Shown here piece after piece: positions 8,000-17,441 of a stretch of DNA of 64,000 nt. The position numbers and the translations under genes are program-made. Within the stretch, counting starts at the first letter, position 1, and every line of letters starts with the position of its first letter. A model generated the notes under the pieces. It made no database searches and was not told the origin of the DNA. It worked only from the letters and a program-made list of their open reading frames with translations. Origin of the DNA: Tatumella ptyseos ATCC 33301 (lineage in GTDB: Bacteria; Pseudomonadota; Gammaproteobacteria; Enterobacterales; Enterobacteriaceae); the NCBI RefSeq assembly GCF_000735525.1, contig NZ_JMPR01000004.1, forward strand, positions 186,001 through 250,000, given 5' to 3'.

Positions 8000-8899
8000 A
8001 TGAAATATTCGCTCGGGCCGGTGTTGTGGTACTGGCCGACAGAAAAACTGAACACCTTTTACCAACAGGCCGCCAGCAGTGACGCGGACATTATCTATCT
8101 GGGGGAAACCGTCTGCAGTAAACGCCGTGCGACGTCATTTTCTCAATGGATGGAGATGGCAAGGCCGTTGGCGGCGGCCGGAAAACAAGTCGTTCTCAGT
8201 ACACTGGCCTTATTACAGTCACCTTCTGAATTGAAAGAGCTGAGACGCTATGTGGATAACGGCGAATTTATGGTGGAAGCGAATGATATGGGCACCGTTA
8301 ATCTGGCGGCTACCCACAGGTTACCTTTCGTCGCGGGTTATGCGCTGAACATCTATAATGCCGCCAGCCTGAAAATACTGCTGAAACAGGGTATGGTGCG
8401 CTGGTGCATGCCGGTAGAACTTTCCCGCGACTGGCTGAAAGCACTGCTGGAAGCGTGTGAGCGGGACGGCTTCCGGGATCAGTTTGAAGTGGAAGTGTTC
8501 GGTTACGGTCATTTGCCGCTGGCGCTTTCAGCACGCTGCTTCACTGCACGTTCAGAAAACCGTGATAAAGACCACTGTGAAACCTGCTGCCTGCGTTACC
8601 CGCAGGGCCGTCAGGTATTGTCACAGGAAGGACAACCGGTCTTTGTGCTTAATGGTATCCAGACCCTGAGCAGCTCTTGTTACCATCTGGGTAATGAACA
8701 GCAGGCAATGCAGTCCCTGGTCGATGTACTGCGGTTATCTCCGCAGGATCAGGATACCCCCGCCTTAATCAGCGAATTCCGCAACCATCTGCACATAAAG
8801 ACACCTTTTACGCTGGATAAACGAACGTACTGTAATGGCTACTGGCATCATATCGAGGGTATGGCACTGGGCACGACCTTAGGGGCACAATCCGCGTAG
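8000..8899 (+). CDS. ubiV: O2-independent ubiquinone hydroxylase subunit UbiV
   Basis: A 299-residue partner of UbiU (E. coli UbiV/YhbV is 292). It begins MKYSLGPVLWYWP, identical to E. coli over that stretch. Likely [4Fe-4S] ligands are Cys39 in GETVCSKRRA and the cysteines in the ARCFTAR and HCETCCLRYP segments. It belongs to the peptidase U32 superfamily but acts in anaerobic ubiquinone synthesis rather than proteolysis. It sits directly behind ubiU with GGAAAC as a modest ribosome-binding site. The C-terminal 30 residues diverge from E. coli, as is common in the family. Together with ubiT the set suggests a facultative anaerobe that makes ubiquinone without oxygen. Confidence 0.94.
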   Translation: MKYSLGPVLWYWPTEKLNTFYQQAASSDADIIYLGETVCSKRRATSFSQWMEMARPLAAAGKQVVLSTLALLQSPSELKELRRYVDNGEFMVEANDMGTVNLAATHRLPFVAGYALNIYNAASLKILLKQGMVRWCMPVELSRDWLKALLEACERDGFRDQFEVEVFGYGHLPLALSARCFTARSENRDKDHCETCCLRYPQGRQVLSQEGQPVFVLNGIQTLSSSCYHLGNEQQAMQSLVDVLRLSPQDQDTPALISEFRNHLHIKTPFTLDKRTYCNGYWHHIEGMALGTTLGAQSA

Positions 8900-8995
8900 G
8901 TATTCGCCGTTGAAAAAAGCTACATTCAGGGGGATGCTTTTCAGCATCACCCTGCTGGCGACGGCCAGGTGCTTCGGTATGATAAAGGTATACTT

Positions 8996-10012
8996 ATGTC
9001 CCGTCTCAAACCCTTTAAGCTTTCTGTATTAGATCTCTCTCCGGTCCCGGCTCACGCTTCTGTACAGGCTGCATTCGCCAACTCACTGGCGTTAGCAAAA
9101 TATGCGGAATCCGCGGGATATCACCGCTACTGGCTGGCCGAACACCATAATATGACGGGCATTGCCAGTGCAGCAACGTCAGTACTGATTGGTTATCTGG
9201 CAGCCAATACCAAACACCTGCGCCTGGGATCAGGCGGAGTTATGCTCCCCAACCATTCCCCGCTGGTGATTGCTGAACAGTTCGGGACGCTGGCAACCCT
9301 TTATCCCGGACGAATTGATCTCGGGATCGGCCGGGCGCCAGGGTCAGACCAGCGCACGATGATGGCCTTACGCCGTCATATGTCAGCCAGTCATGAAGAG
9401 AATTTCCCGCAGGATATTGAACAACTGATCCGCTGGTTTGATGCGCCGGCAGGCAGCCATTTTGACGTTCAGCCGGTGCCCGGAGTCGGGTTACAGATCC
9501 CGGTATGGTTATTAGGCTCCAGCCTCTATAGCGCACAACTTGCTGCGCAGCTGGGCTTGCCGTTTGCTTTTGCCTCGCATTTCGCCCCGGATATGCTCGC
9601 CGACGCACTCACGCTCTACCGCGAAAAATTCAGACCTTCCGCCCGGCTGGCGGAACCCTATGTGGTTATCGGAGTAAATGTGATTGCGGCGGAAAGTAAA
9701 GCCAGAGCGCGCTTCCTGTTTACGTCACAGCAACAGCAGTTTATTAACCTGCGGCGCGGTATGCCAGGCCCCCTGCCCGAACCGGTAGAAACCATGGAGC
9801 CGCTCTGGTCACCGGCAGAAAAATACGGGGTGGAGCGTGCATTAGGAATGTCACTGGTCGGTGATCAACATTCGGTCACGCAGGGGATGGCTGCCTTACA
9901 GCAGCAATATCAGGCTGATGAGATCATCGTTAACGGTCAGATTTTTGACCCTGATTCCAGAATTTATTCCTTCTCTCTGGCGATGGCGGCGGCACAGTCA
10001 CTGATGCAGTAA
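8996..10012 (+). CDS. yhbW: Luciferase-like monooxygenase family protein YhbW
   Basis: A 338-residue flavin-dependent LLM-type protein close to E. coli YhbW. The conserved core includes [53 protein letters not shown] and [20 protein letters not shown], all typical of single-component bacterial-luciferase-like proteins. The natural substrate is unknown. I chose ATG 8996, with AAAGG at 8984-8988, over an upstream in-frame GTG at 8969. It follows ubiV by 96 bp on the same strand and is closed by a strong hairpin terminator. In E. coli the tryptophan permease mtr lies between yhbW and deaD; here it is absent and yhbW is directly convergent with deaD. Confidence 0.93.
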   Translation: MSRLKPFKLSVLDLSPVPAHASVQAAFANSLALAKYAESAGYHRYWLAEHHNMTGIASAATSVLIGYLAANTKHLRLGSGGVMLPNHSPLVIAEQFGTLATLYPGRIDLGIGRAPGSDQRTMMALRRHMSASHEENFPQDIEQLIRWFDAPAGSHFDVQPVPGVGLQIPVWLLGSSLYSAQLAAQLGLPFAFASHFAPDMLADALTLYREKFRPSARLAEPYVVIGVNVIAAESKARARFLFTSQQQQFINLRRGMPGPLPEPVETMEPLWSPAEKYGVERALGMSLVGDQHSVTQGMAALQQQYQADEIIVNGQIFDPDSRIYSFSLAMAAAQSLMQ

Positions 10013-10040
10013 TGCAGACAGGTATTCCGGAGACAGTTAA

Positions 10041-10076
10041 AAAAAAAGCGAGGGGATAATCCCCTCGCTTTTTTAT
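10041..10076. terminator. Bidirectional terminator between yhbW and deaD
   Basis: A perfect eight-base stem (GCGAGGGG at 10048-10055 and CCCCTCGC at 10061-10068) with loop ATAAT. A run of As precedes it and a run of Ts follows it, so it can end transcription from both sides: yhbW on plus and deaD on minus. Confidence 0.92.
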
Positions 10077-10128
10077 TCAGGATAGCAGGCAAATTCAGAG
10101 AATGATCTGTCTCTGCCCGTCCTGCGGA

Positions 10129-12009
10129 TTAGTACTCGCGACGACGCGGAGCCGGTGCTGCACCGTCTTCACGACGCGGGCCACGGCCTTCACGGTTACC
10201 GCTGAAAGAACCACGGCCACCACCTTCGCGACGGTCAGAGAAACGACGTCCGCCGCCTTCACGACCACCTTCACGGCCACCATCACGACCGCCACCACGA
10301 CGTGGTTCACGGGACTGTGGCTGTACATCACCAATCAGTTGCATATTCATCGGTTTGTTCAGAATACGCGTCTTGGTGAAGTGCTGCAGGATTTCACCCG
10401 GCATACCTTTCGGTAACTCAATCGTTGAGTGAGTACCGAACAGTTTGATGTTACCAATGTAACGGCTGCTGATATCACCTTCGTTGGCAATAGCACCAAC
10501 AATGTGACGTACTTCAACACCATCATCACGGCCAACTTCAATGCGGTACATCTGCATATCACCCACATCACGGCGTTCACGACGCGGACGGTCACCACCG
10601 TCACGTTCACGGTTACCACGACGGTCGTCACGACCACCACGATCACTACGCTCATCACGGTCACGGAATTCACGACGCGCAGGACGAGGGACATCAGCAG
10701 GAACGATCAGCGGACGTTCACCCTGAGCCATTTTCAGCAGAGCTGCGGCCAGAGTTTCCATATCCAGATCTTCCTGAGGAGATAATTTCTCCAGCAGTGC
10801 ACGGTACTGATCCAGATCGCTGCTTTCCAGCTGCTGCTGAACACGTTCAGCAAATTTCGCCTGACGACGGGTACTCAGCAGTTCCGCATTCGGCAGTTCT
10901 ACCTCAGGGATAGTCAGCTTCATGGTGCGTTCAATGTTACGCAGCAGACGACGCTCACGGTTCTCTACGAACAGAAGAGCGCGACCCGCACGACCCGCAC
11001 GACCGGTACGGCCGATACGGTGAACGTAAGATTCAGCATCCAGCGGGATGTCGTAGTTCACGACCAGGCTGATACGTTCAACATCCAGACCACGTGCAGC
11101 AACATCGGTTGCAATCAGGATATCCAGGCGACCATCTTTCAGGCGCTCCAGAGTCTGCTCACGCAGTGACTGGTTCATGTCACCGTTCAGGGCAGCACTG
11201 CTGTAGCCGTTACGCTCCAGCGTTTCAGCCACTTCCAGCGTTGCATTTTTGGTACGAACGAAGATGATTGCAGCATCAAAATCTTCAGCTTCCAGGAAAC
11301 GCACCAGCGCATCACTCTTACGGCCATAAGCAGTCCAGTAAGACTGGCTGATGTCAGGACGCGTAGTCACGCTTGACTGGATACGCACTTCCTGCGGATC
11401 TTTCATAAAGCGACGGGTGATGCGACGAATCGCTTCAGGCATAGTCGCCGAGAACAGCGCAGTCTGATGGCCTTCAGGGATCTGGGCCATAATAGTTTCT
11501 ACGTCTTCGATAAAGCCCATGCGCAGCATTTCGTCAGCTTCATCCAGTACCAGACCACGCAGGTTGGACAGATCCAGGGTACCGCGTTTCAGGTGATCCA
11601 GCAGACGGCCAGGTGTACCCACAACAATCTGTGGTCCCTGACGCAGAGCGCGCAGCTGGACGTCGTAACGCTGACCACCGTACAGGGCCAGGACGTTTAC
11701 ACCGCGCATGTGTTTAGAGAATTCATTACAGGCTTCGCCTACCTGTACCGCCAGCTCACGCGTTGGCGCCAGCACCAGGATCTGAGGTGCTTTCAGGGCA
11801 GGATCAATGTTGTTCAGCAATGGCAGAGAAAATGCCGCTGTTTTACCACTACCGGTCTGAGCCATACCCAGGACATCACGACCTGCAAGCAGGTGTGGAA
11901 TACAGGCAGCCTGGATTGGTGATGGTTTAACGTATCCCATGTCATTCAGCGCAGACAGGATGGATTCGTTAAGGCCCAGATCGGAAAAAGTGGTTTGAAT
12001 ATCAGTCAT
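10129..12009 (-). CDS. deaD: DEAD-box ATP-dependent RNA helicase DeaD (CsdA)
   Basis: A 626-residue cold-shock RNA helicase that unwinds mRNA and rRNA, helping 50S assembly and the cold degradosome. It has the Q motif ([11 protein letters not shown]), motif I AQTGSGKT, motif Ia PTRELA, motif II DEAD, motif III SAT and motif [13 protein letters not shown]. These are followed by the DbpA-like RNA-binding domain ([20 protein letters not shown]) and a C-terminal tail rich in RGG/REGG repeats. The start is uncertain: ATG 12009 gives the E. coli-like N-terminus TTFSDLG, while an in-frame GTG at 12018 is closer to AAGAGG at 12022-12027. That AAGAGG follows the stop of yrbN, so initiation is probably coupled to the leader peptide. 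Confidence 0.96.
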   Translation of the reverse strand: MTDIQTTFSDLGLNESILSALNDMGYVKPSPIQAACIPHLLAGRDVLGMAQTGSGKTAAFSLPLLNNIDPALKAPQILVLAPTRELAVQVGEACNEFSKHMRGVNVLALYGGQRYDVQLRALRQGPQIVVGTPGRLLDHLKRGTLDLSNLRGLVLDEADEMLRMGFIEDVETIMAQIPEGHQTALFSATMPEAIRRITRRFMKDPQEVRIQSSVTTRPDISQSYWTAYGRKSDALVRFLEAEDFDAAIIFVRTKNATLEVAETLERNGYSSAALNGDMNQSLREQTLERLKDGRLDILIATDVAARGLDVERISLVVNYDIPLDAESYVHRIGRTGRAGRAGRALLFVENRERRLLRNIERTMKLTIPEVELPNAELLSTRRQAKFAERVQQQLESSDLDQYRALLEKLSPQEDLDMETLAAALLKMAQGERPLIVPADVPRPARREFRDRDERSDRGGRDDRRGNRERDGGDRPRRERRDVGDMQMYRIEVGRDDGVEVRHIVGAIANEGDISSRYIGNIKLFGTHSTIELPKGMPGEILQHFTKTRILNKPMNMQLIGDVQPQSREPRRGGGRDGGREGGREGGGRRFSDRREGGGRGSFSGNREGRGPRREDGAAPAPRRREY

Positions 12010-12025
12010 GTAGTACACGTGCCTC

Positions 12026-12082
12026 TTAGATTACGGCGGCCAGTCTACATAACTCGTCATGAAAACTTTCAGTTATTTTCAT
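12026..12082 (-). CDS. yrbN: YrbN leader-type small protein
   Basis: An 18-codon open frame, [18 protein letters not shown], followed by TAA, lying between nlpI and deaD on their strand. It resembles the small protein yrbN known from the same place in E. coli ([10 protein letters not shown] is the recognisable part), whose translation is reported to be coupled to deaD. The stop codon lies immediately upstream of the AAGAGG that serves deaD, so a ribosome ending here would be placed to start DeaD. No stable function of the peptide itself can be inferred. The assignment rests on short sequence similarity plus exact synteny. Confidence 0.75.
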   Translation of the reverse strand: MKITESFHDELCRLAAVI

Positions 12083-12182
12083 TGAAAAGTGTGAACCGGC
12101 TCAAATTAGAAGTTTTTGACGAATAAAACACCCCTCACCCCGAAGGATGACAGGAAAAAAAAAGGGTGTCAATTTTCGTCAG

Positions 12183-13070
12183 CTATTGCTGGTCAGATTC
12201 TGATAGGTCGTCTTGTGCCTGGCCGAGTTCTGCCAGTTCCAACAATGCGTATCGGTGTTCAACAAAGTTATTCACATTGTTGGCAACCGCCAGTTTGAAC
12301 AACGCTTCTGCGTTGTCCTTCTCCCCCAGACTTAGGTAGTACTTACCTAAATAGAAGTTGGTTTCACTGAGATGTTCAGCGAGCGAGGTGTTATCCGTTG
12401 CATCTGCCTGTAGTCGTTGCATCAGTGTTTTCTCACTGATATCGCCCAGGTAGAACTCGACAATATTCCATCCCCATTGATCTTTATTCGCAGAGTCATA
12501 ACGCTGTCTGAGCGCGACTTTCGCTTTTTTCGCATCAATCTCACGTTCTGCGAGATAGAGCCAAAGCGCACGAAACGGATCATTAGGATCGTCTTGATAA
12601 AACGCCAGCAGATCATCTTGCGCTAACTTGTATCGTCCACCGTAGTAGAGGGCGATACCTCGGTTTAAATGCGCATAATTGTAAGTTGGATCAAGCTCTA
12701 GTACAGAATCAAACGCTTCATAGGCAGAATCAAAATTACCTGCCTCGGTTAAATATATGCCAAGATAGTTAAACACTTCCGGCATATCTGGTCTTATAGA
12801 CAATGCATGGGAAAAATCGTTCCGTGCAAGTGCCCGCAGACCAAGACTATCATACAACACTCCGCGCTCATATAAAAGCTGTGCGCGTTCATCATCTGTA
12901 AGGGCACCAGTGGCAAGTATTTGTTCCATCCTTGCCAGAATCACTTCCTGTTGCAATGTGGGTTGCAAAGGGACAGCAAGAACTTCATTCTGACGCCAGT
13001 TGTCAGAGCTGCTGCATCCTGCAAGCACTAAAGCTGCTGCAACAAAACCCCAACGCAAATAAGGCTTCAT
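12183..13070 (-). CDS. nlpI: Outer-membrane lipoprotein NlpI (TPR adaptor)
   Basis: A 295-residue lipoprotein (E. coli 294). The N-terminus [22 protein letters not shown] is a lipoprotein signal with lipobox LAGC; acylation at the cysteine anchors it to the outer membrane. Tetratricopeptide-like helices follow, seen in [44 protein letters not shown] and [14 protein letters not shown]. NlpI delivers murein endopeptidase MepS to the protease Prc and scaffolds peptidoglycan hydrolases. The frame extends upstream to 13154, but ATG 13070 is the start that puts the signal peptide at the N-terminus. It lies between pnp and yrbN-deaD as in E. coli. Confidence 0.96.
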   Translation of the reverse strand: MKPYLRWGFVAAALVLAGCSSSDNWRQNEVLAVPLQPTLQQEVILARMEQILATGALTDDERAQLLYERGVLYDSLGLRALARNDFSHALSIRPDMPEVFNYLGIYLTEAGNFDSAYEAFDSVLELDPTYNYAHLNRGIALYYGGRYKLAQDDLLAFYQDDPNDPFRALWLYLAEREIDAKKAKVALRQRYDSANKDQWGWNIVEFYLGDISEKTLMQRLQADATDNTSLAEHLSETNFYLGKYYLSLGEKDNAEALFKLAVANNVNNFVEHRYALLELAELGQAQDDLSESDQQ

Positions 13071-13201
13071 TATCCCACTCCCGAATACAAACATTAGGAT
13101 GAATATCCTTTCATCCGCCTGCCGTGCAAAGGAATCCTGCCCTCGCGATAACATAAATCCTTCCCCCTGAATACTCAGAGGGAAGGATAATCATCGGACG
13201 A

Positions 13202-15334
13202 TTAACCAGCGTCAGCCGGGTTCGCCGCGGTATTTTCTTCTGCCTGCGGCTTTTCAACCGCTTCTTTGATGCTCAGGCGGACACGACCCTGACGGTCGAC
13301 TTCCAGTACCTTAACCGGTACTTCCTGACCCATCTGCAGATAGTCTGTCACTTTCTCTACACGCTTATCAGCGATCTGAGAAATATGTACCAGACCTTCT
13401 TTACCGCCACCGATCGCAACGAAAGCACCGAAATCAACGATACGGGTCACTTTACCGTTATAGATACGACCCACTTCGATTTCTGCGGTGATTTCTTCGA
13501 TACGGCGAATGGCTTCTTTCGCTTTGTCACCGTCGGTTGCAGCGATTTTCACGGTACCATCATCTTCGATTTCGATGGTGGTGCCGGTTTCTTCGGTCAG
13601 GGCACGGATCACAGAGCCACCTTTACCGATGACGTCTTTGATCTTATCCGGGTTAATACGGATAGTGTGAATACGCGGTGCGAATTCAGAAATTTCAACA
13701 CGTGCGGTGCTGATAGCCTGTTCCATGGTGCCCAGGATGTGCAGACGCGCACCCTTAGCCTGGTTCAGTGCAACCTGCATAATTTCGCGAGTGATACCTT
13801 CAATCTTGATATCCATCTGCAGGGCAGTGACACCCTCACGGCTACCGGCAACTTTAAAGTCCATATCGCCCAGGTGATCTTCATCGCCCAGAATATCGGA
13901 CAGTACCACGTAACGATCACCTTCTTTTACCAGACCCATCGCAATACCGGCAACGGCAGCTTTGATAGGAACACCGGCATCCATCAGCGCCAGAGAAGCA
14001 CCACAGACAGAAGCCATTGAAGATGAGCCGTTTGATTCTGTGATTTCAGAAACAACACGAACGGTGTACGGGAACGCATCCTGTTTTGGCATGACTGCCA
14101 GCACACCACGTTTCGCCAGACGACCGTGACCGATTTCACGACGCTTAGGCGAACCAACCATTCCGGTCTCACCGACAGAATATGGAGGGAAGTTGTAGTG
14201 GAACAGGAAGCTGTCGGTCTTCTCACCCATCAGCTCGTCCAGGTTCTGTGCATCACGCGCAGTACCCAGTGTCGCGGTAACCAGCGCCTGAGTTTCACCA
14301 CGGGTAAACAGCGCAGAGCCGTGAGTACGTGGCAGAACACCGGTACGGACATCCAGACCACGAACCATATCTTTTTCACGACCATCGATACGTGGTTCAC
14401 CGTTCAGGATACGAACACGTACAACGTCTTTCTCAATGGCATGCAGCAGATCACTGATTTCGCCTTCGTCCAGCGTTTCGTCTTCTGCCAGTAATGCTGC
14501 AGTCGTTTCGCTCTTGATCAGGTTAACCTGCTCGTAACGTTCCTGCTTCTCAGTGATGCGGTAAGCATCGCTCAGACGGCTTTCAGCCAGTGCAGCAATA
14601 CGTGCATTCAGGGCTTCGTTTGCCTGCTCTGGCTGCCAGTCCCAGCGAGGTTTACCCGCTTCAGCCACCAGAGATTTAATGTTCTCGATAACAACCTGCT
14701 GCTGCTCGTGACCAAACACGACTGCACCCAGCATCTGCTCTTCGCTCAGGATATCCGCTTCTGATTCAACCATCAGTACGGCATTTTCTGTCCCGGCAAC
14801 CACCAGATCCAGACGGGATTCTGCCATCTCATCACGGGTCGGGTTCAGAACGTACTGGTCATTGATATAACCTACACGTGCCGCACCGATTGGGCCATTG
14901 AAAGGAACACCTGACAGAGACAGTGCTGCAGAGGCACCAATCATCGCAACGATATCCGGGCTTACCTGTGGGTTAACGGAAACCACGGTCGCAATGACCT
15001 GGACTTCGTTAACAAAACCTTCAGGGAACAGCGGACGTACCGGACGGTCGATCAGACGAGCGATCAGGGTTTCACCTTCACTCGGACGACCTTCACGGCG
15101 GAAGAAGCTTCCCGGGATACGACCGGCAGCGTAAGTACGCTCCTGGTAGTTCACGGTTAACGGGAAAAAGTCCTGGCCTGGCTTCGCTTTTTTCTGACCG
15201 ACGACGGTCACAAAGACACAAGTGTCGTCAATGCTTGCCATTACGGCACCGCTCGCCTGGCGAGCCATCATTCCGGTTTCCAGAGTGACCGTATGCTGGC
15301 CATACTGGAATTTACGTACAATCGGATTCAGCAA
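13202..15334 (-). CDS. pnp: Polynucleotide phosphorylase
   Basis: A 710-residue 3'-5' phosphorolytic exoribonuclease, degradosome component and cold-shock protein. Two RNase PH domains are present: the first near [21 protein letters not shown], the second containing [23 protein letters not shown] and [19 protein letters not shown] with catalytic aspartates. A KH domain ([20 protein letters not shown]) and a C-terminal S1 domain ([27 protein letters not shown], abbreviated) follow. Translation begins at TTG 15334, with AAGGAT upstream; the E. coli gene also uses TTG. The long leader hairpin suggests the usual RNase III/PNPase autoregulation. The order rpsO-pnp-nlpI-deaD matches E. coli. Confidence 0.97.
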   Translation of the reverse strand: MLNPIVRKFQYGQHTVTLETGMMARQASGAVMASIDDTCVFVTVVGQKKAKPGQDFFPLTVNYQERTYAAGRIPGSFFRREGRPSEGETLIARLIDRPVRPLFPEGFVNEVQVIATVVSVNPQVSPDIVAMIGASAALSLSGVPFNGPIGAARVGYINDQYVLNPTRDEMAESRLDLVVAGTENAVLMVESEADILSEEQMLGAVVFGHEQQQVVIENIKSLVAEAGKPRWDWQPEQANEALNARIAALAESRLSDAYRITEKQERYEQVNLIKSETTAALLAEDETLDEGEISDLLHAIEKDVVRVRILNGEPRIDGREKDMVRGLDVRTGVLPRTHGSALFTRGETQALVTATLGTARDAQNLDELMGEKTDSFLFHYNFPPYSVGETGMVGSPKRREIGHGRLAKRGVLAVMPKQDAFPYTVRVVSEITESNGSSSMASVCGASLALMDAGVPIKAAVAGIAMGLVKEGDRYVVLSDILGDEDHLGDMDFKVAGSREGVTALQMDIKIEGITREIMQVALNQAKGARLHILGTMEQAISTARVEISEFAPRIHTIRINPDKIKDVIGKGGSVIRALTEETGTTIEIEDDGTVKIAATDGDKAKEAIRRIEEITAEIEVGRIYNGKVTRIVDFGAFVAIGGGKEGLVHISQIADKRVEKVTDYLQMGQEVPVKVLEVDRQGRVRLSIKEAVEKPQAEENTAANPADAG

Positions 15335-15541
15335 AATTTAGATCCTTTAATTTTATCAGACGCCGCGTTCGGGCTGCCTGAATTTTGGTTTTGATCTTTT
15401 GTGCATCCTCGCGACTAATGACAAAGCTCACGTCCCGATACTCAGGGCGGATAAGGTTTCTCATTAGCCGCGCGAATCGTGCAAATAAAGATCACTCACA
15501 GTAACAATACATGAGTTTTAACAGAAATACTGCCAGTCACC
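15335..15541 (-). promoter_or_regulatory. pnp leader with RNase III-type long stem-loop
   Basis: The pnp 5' leader holds a long imperfect inverted repeat: 15393-15421 (GATCTTTTGTGCA and CGCGACTAATGA parts) pairs with 15461-15493 (TCATTAG, CGCG, TGCAAATAAAGATC parts). In E. coli the equivalent stem is cut by RNase III and the remaining duplex is removed by PNPase, giving autoregulation. The arms and position here fit that model. In E. coli the small RNA SraG is encoded in this interval on the opposite strand; I could not identify its counterpart with confidence. Apart from the stem and the rpsO terminator next to it, the 318 bp between pnp and rpsO holds no gene. Confidence 0.75.
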
Positions 15542-15542
15542 C

Positions 15543-15571
15543 AAAAAAAGGGGCCGTAAAGGCCCCCTTTT
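15543..15571 (-). terminator. rpsO terminator
   Basis: Read on the minus strand, a GGGGCC/GGCCCC stem (15550-15555 and 15561-15566) with a five-base loop is followed by seven Ts. It lies about 80 bp after the rpsO stop, between rpsO and the pnp leader, matching the partial terminator known in E. coli. Confidence 0.85.
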
Positions 15572-15652
15572 CGCGAAACTCGCTCAAATTTTTTCGCCGG
15601 AAACAGAATGATACCGAGGCACAATTCTGGCCCTGGAAAAAATTCGTCAGAC

Positions 15653-15922
15653 TTAGCGACGCAGACCCAGGCTTTCGATCAGGCTGGTGTAACGTGCAAC
15701 ATCTTTACGCTTCAGGTAGTCCAGCAGCTTACGACGCTGGGAAACCATGCGCAGCAGACCGCGACGGCTGTGGTGATCTTTTTTGTGCTCAGAGAAGTGA
15801 CCCTGCAGGTGATTGATCTGAGCAGTCAGCAGAGCAACCTGAACTTCAGTTGAACCGCTGTCATTAGTACCACGACCGTATTTAGCAACGATCTCTGCTT
15901 TAGCTTCTACGCTTAGAGACAT
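15653..15922 (-). CDS. rpsO: 30S ribosomal protein S15
   Basis: An 89-residue S15, the standard length. It binds the central domain of 16S rRNA at an early step of 30S assembly and in E. coli represses its own mRNA. The sequence [38 protein letters not shown] and [20 protein letters not shown] is highly conserved, with the rRNA-contacting helix in the last part. A strong sigma-70 promoter lies in the gap to truB (15994-16022) and a terminator follows, so rpsO can be transcribed alone or with pnp. Confidence 0.98.
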   Translation of the reverse strand: MSLSVEAKAEIVAKYGRGTNDSGSTEVQVALLTAQINHLQGHFSEHKKDHHSRRGLLRMVSQRRKLLDYLKRKDVARYTSLIESLGLRR

Positions 15923-15993
15923 AATAAACTCCAGTATATGTTTGATTTCAGGTCGCCGATCTCTAATTCAGCTTCCCACTTTAAAGCCGCGCC

Positions 15994-16022
15994 ATTCTAC
16001 TCTGCGCCAGAGATGAGTGCAA
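15994..16022 (-). promoter_or_regulatory. Sigma-70 promoter of rpsO
   Basis: On the minus strand a TTGCAC -35 (16017-16022) and TAGAAT -10 (15994-15999) are separated by exactly 17 bp, about 70 bp upstream of the rpsO ATG. It lies just after the convergently oriented start region of the preceding truB stop, as the known rpsO P1 does in E. coli. Confidence 0.75.
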
Positions 16023-16027
16023 ATAAC

Positions 16028-16969
16028 TCAGTCGAAATTTTCAACGACCAGTCGGCGCGGCGCAACACGGCCCTGATCATCAATTTCTGCCATGCCGATG
16101 AATTTTTTAGCCTCACCTTCACTGACACGCACCAGCCCGTCAGAAGGCGCTCCGGCTATCTGTACCGGCTGTCCCAGTTTAAACCAGTAACTGACCGATT
16201 CAGGCAGATTCACTAACGGATAATCCGCGGCCGGGCTATCCATAGGCATCAGTAACGCATCCAGCGGCGCGGTATTCACCTGCCCTTGCTCATCCGGGGT
16301 GGCCAGTGCCTGTAACTGTTCCAGAGTCACCATATTATCCATCGGATAACGGGCGACCTGTACGCGACGCAGCATAATGACATGCGCTCCGCAGCCCAGC
16401 TTTTCACCCAGATCATCGATAATGGTCCGGATGTATGTCCCTTTCGAACAATGGATTTCCAGCTCCAGTTCATCACCTTCATGACGGATAAACTGTAACT
16501 CGTATACCGTGATCGGCCGCGGCTCGCGCTCGACAGTGATCCCCTGGCGGGCATACTCGTACAGCGGGCGTCCCTGATGCTTCAGTGCAGAGAACATCGA
16601 AGGGACTTGCTGCGTATCCCCGCGAAAGCTTTCCAGCGCCTGAGCAAGTTCGTCTGCAGAAAAGGTCACAGGACGCTCTTCAACGACGTTACCATCGGCA
16701 TCAGACGTATCTGTCCGTTGCCCCAATCGGGCAATAACACGGTAACGCTTATCAGAGTCCAGCAGATAACGGGAAAACTTGGTCGCTTCCCCCAGACAGA
16801 TGGGTAACATCCCCGTCGCCAAAGGGTCAAGCGCACCGGTGTGCCCGGCACGATTGGCGTTATAAATACGTTTTACTTTCTGCAGCAGGTCATTTGAGGA
16901 AATACCGGTGGGCTTATCCAGCAACAGTACCCCGTGTATATCACGACCACGGCGACGGGGACGGCCCAT
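16028..16969 (-). CDS. truB: tRNA pseudouridine(55) synthase
   Basis: A 313-residue pseudouridine synthase (E. coli 314) that converts U55 in the T-loop of nearly all tRNAs. The N-terminal [22 protein letters not shown] and the catalytic motif [18 protein letters not shown], whose aspartate is the nucleophile, are intact, as is [17 protein letters not shown]-terminal PUA-like domain includes [19 protein letters not shown]. The ATG shares a base with the rbfA stop region (coordinates touch at 16969), so it is translationally coupled within the rimP-nusA-infB-rbfA-truB operon. Confidence 0.97.
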   Translation of the reverse strand: MGRPRRRGRDIHGVLLLDKPTGISSNDLLQKVKRIYNANRAGHTGALDPLATGMLPICLGEATKFSRYLLDSDKRYRVIARLGQRTDTSDADGNVVEERPVTFSADELAQALESFRGDTQQVPSMFSALKHQGRPLYEYARQGITVEREPRPITVYELQFIRHEGDELELEIHCSKGTYIRTIIDDLGEKLGCGAHVIMLRRVQVARYPMDNMVTLEQLQALATPDEQGQVNTAPLDALLMPMDSPAADYPLVNLPESVSYWFKLGQPVQIAGAPSDGLVRVSEGEAKKFIGMAEIDDQGRVAPRRLVVENFD

Positions 16970-17373
16970 CAGTCCTCCTTGTTCTCTTCTGCAGTATGAC
17001 CACGACGTTCGTTGTCGTTTTTGACCACGCTTGAGACCAGGTTAGACATCCGCATCCCCTCAACCAGGGAATTATCATAGAAGAATGTCAGTTCAGGCAC
17101 GATACGCAGACGCATCGCTTTCCCCAGCAGAGTACGAATAAACCCGGAAGCATCCTGCAGGGCTTTGACACCGGTTTTTACTGCGTCTTCGTCTTTGTCA
17201 TTCAGGAAGGTCACGAAGACTTTGGCGTAGGCCAGATCCCGGGAGACTTCAACACTGGAGACGGTGACCATCATTCCAAGACGTGGATCTTTGATTTCAC
17301 GCTGAATGATCAGGGCAATTTCTTTTTGCAGTTCCTGAGCCACACGCTGAGAACGACCGAATTCTTTTGCCAT
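16969..17373 (-). CDS. rbfA: 30S ribosome-binding factor RbfA
   Basis: A 134-residue single KH-fold assembly factor (E. coli 133). It binds the 30S subunit near helix 1 and the 3' end of 16S rRNA during late maturation and is needed for growth in the cold. Characteristic sequence includes [41 protein letters not shown] and [28 protein letters not shown] lies upstream of the ATG at 17373. The gene is separated from infB by a 68 bp gap with a perfect 12-bp hairpin and touches truB downstream. Confidence 0.97.
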   Translation of the reverse strand: MAKEFGRSQRVAQELQKEIALIIQREIKDPRLGMMVTVSSVEVSRDLAYAKVFVTFLNDKDEDAVKTGVKALQDASGFIRTLLGKAMRLRIVPELTFFYDNSLVEGMRMSNLVSSVVKNDNERRGHTAEENKED

Positions 17374-17395
17374 AATATTTTGCTCCTCTCAAATA

Positions 17396-17422
17396 ATTCG
17401 GGAGGCCAGCGGCCTCCCGAAT
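17396..17422 (-). other. Perfect 12-bp hairpin between infB and rbfA
   Basis: The arms ATTCGGGAGGCC (17396-17407) and GGCCTCCCGAAT (17411-17422) are exact reverse complements around a three-base loop. It follows infB by about 20 bp and precedes the rbfA ribosome-binding site. No T-run follows on the minus strand, so it looks more like an mRNA stability or processing element than an intrinsic terminator. Confidence 0.7.
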
Positions 17423-17441
17423 CGTCGTAATCCGATAACGA

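Noticed and set aside
10429-10785. Threonine-rich open frame on the plus strand within deaD (also 11467-11922)
   Set aside because: It is antisense to the well-conserved deaD gene; its repetitive composition mirrors the arginine/aspartate-rich codons of the helicase tail, and it has no recognisable domain or start signal.
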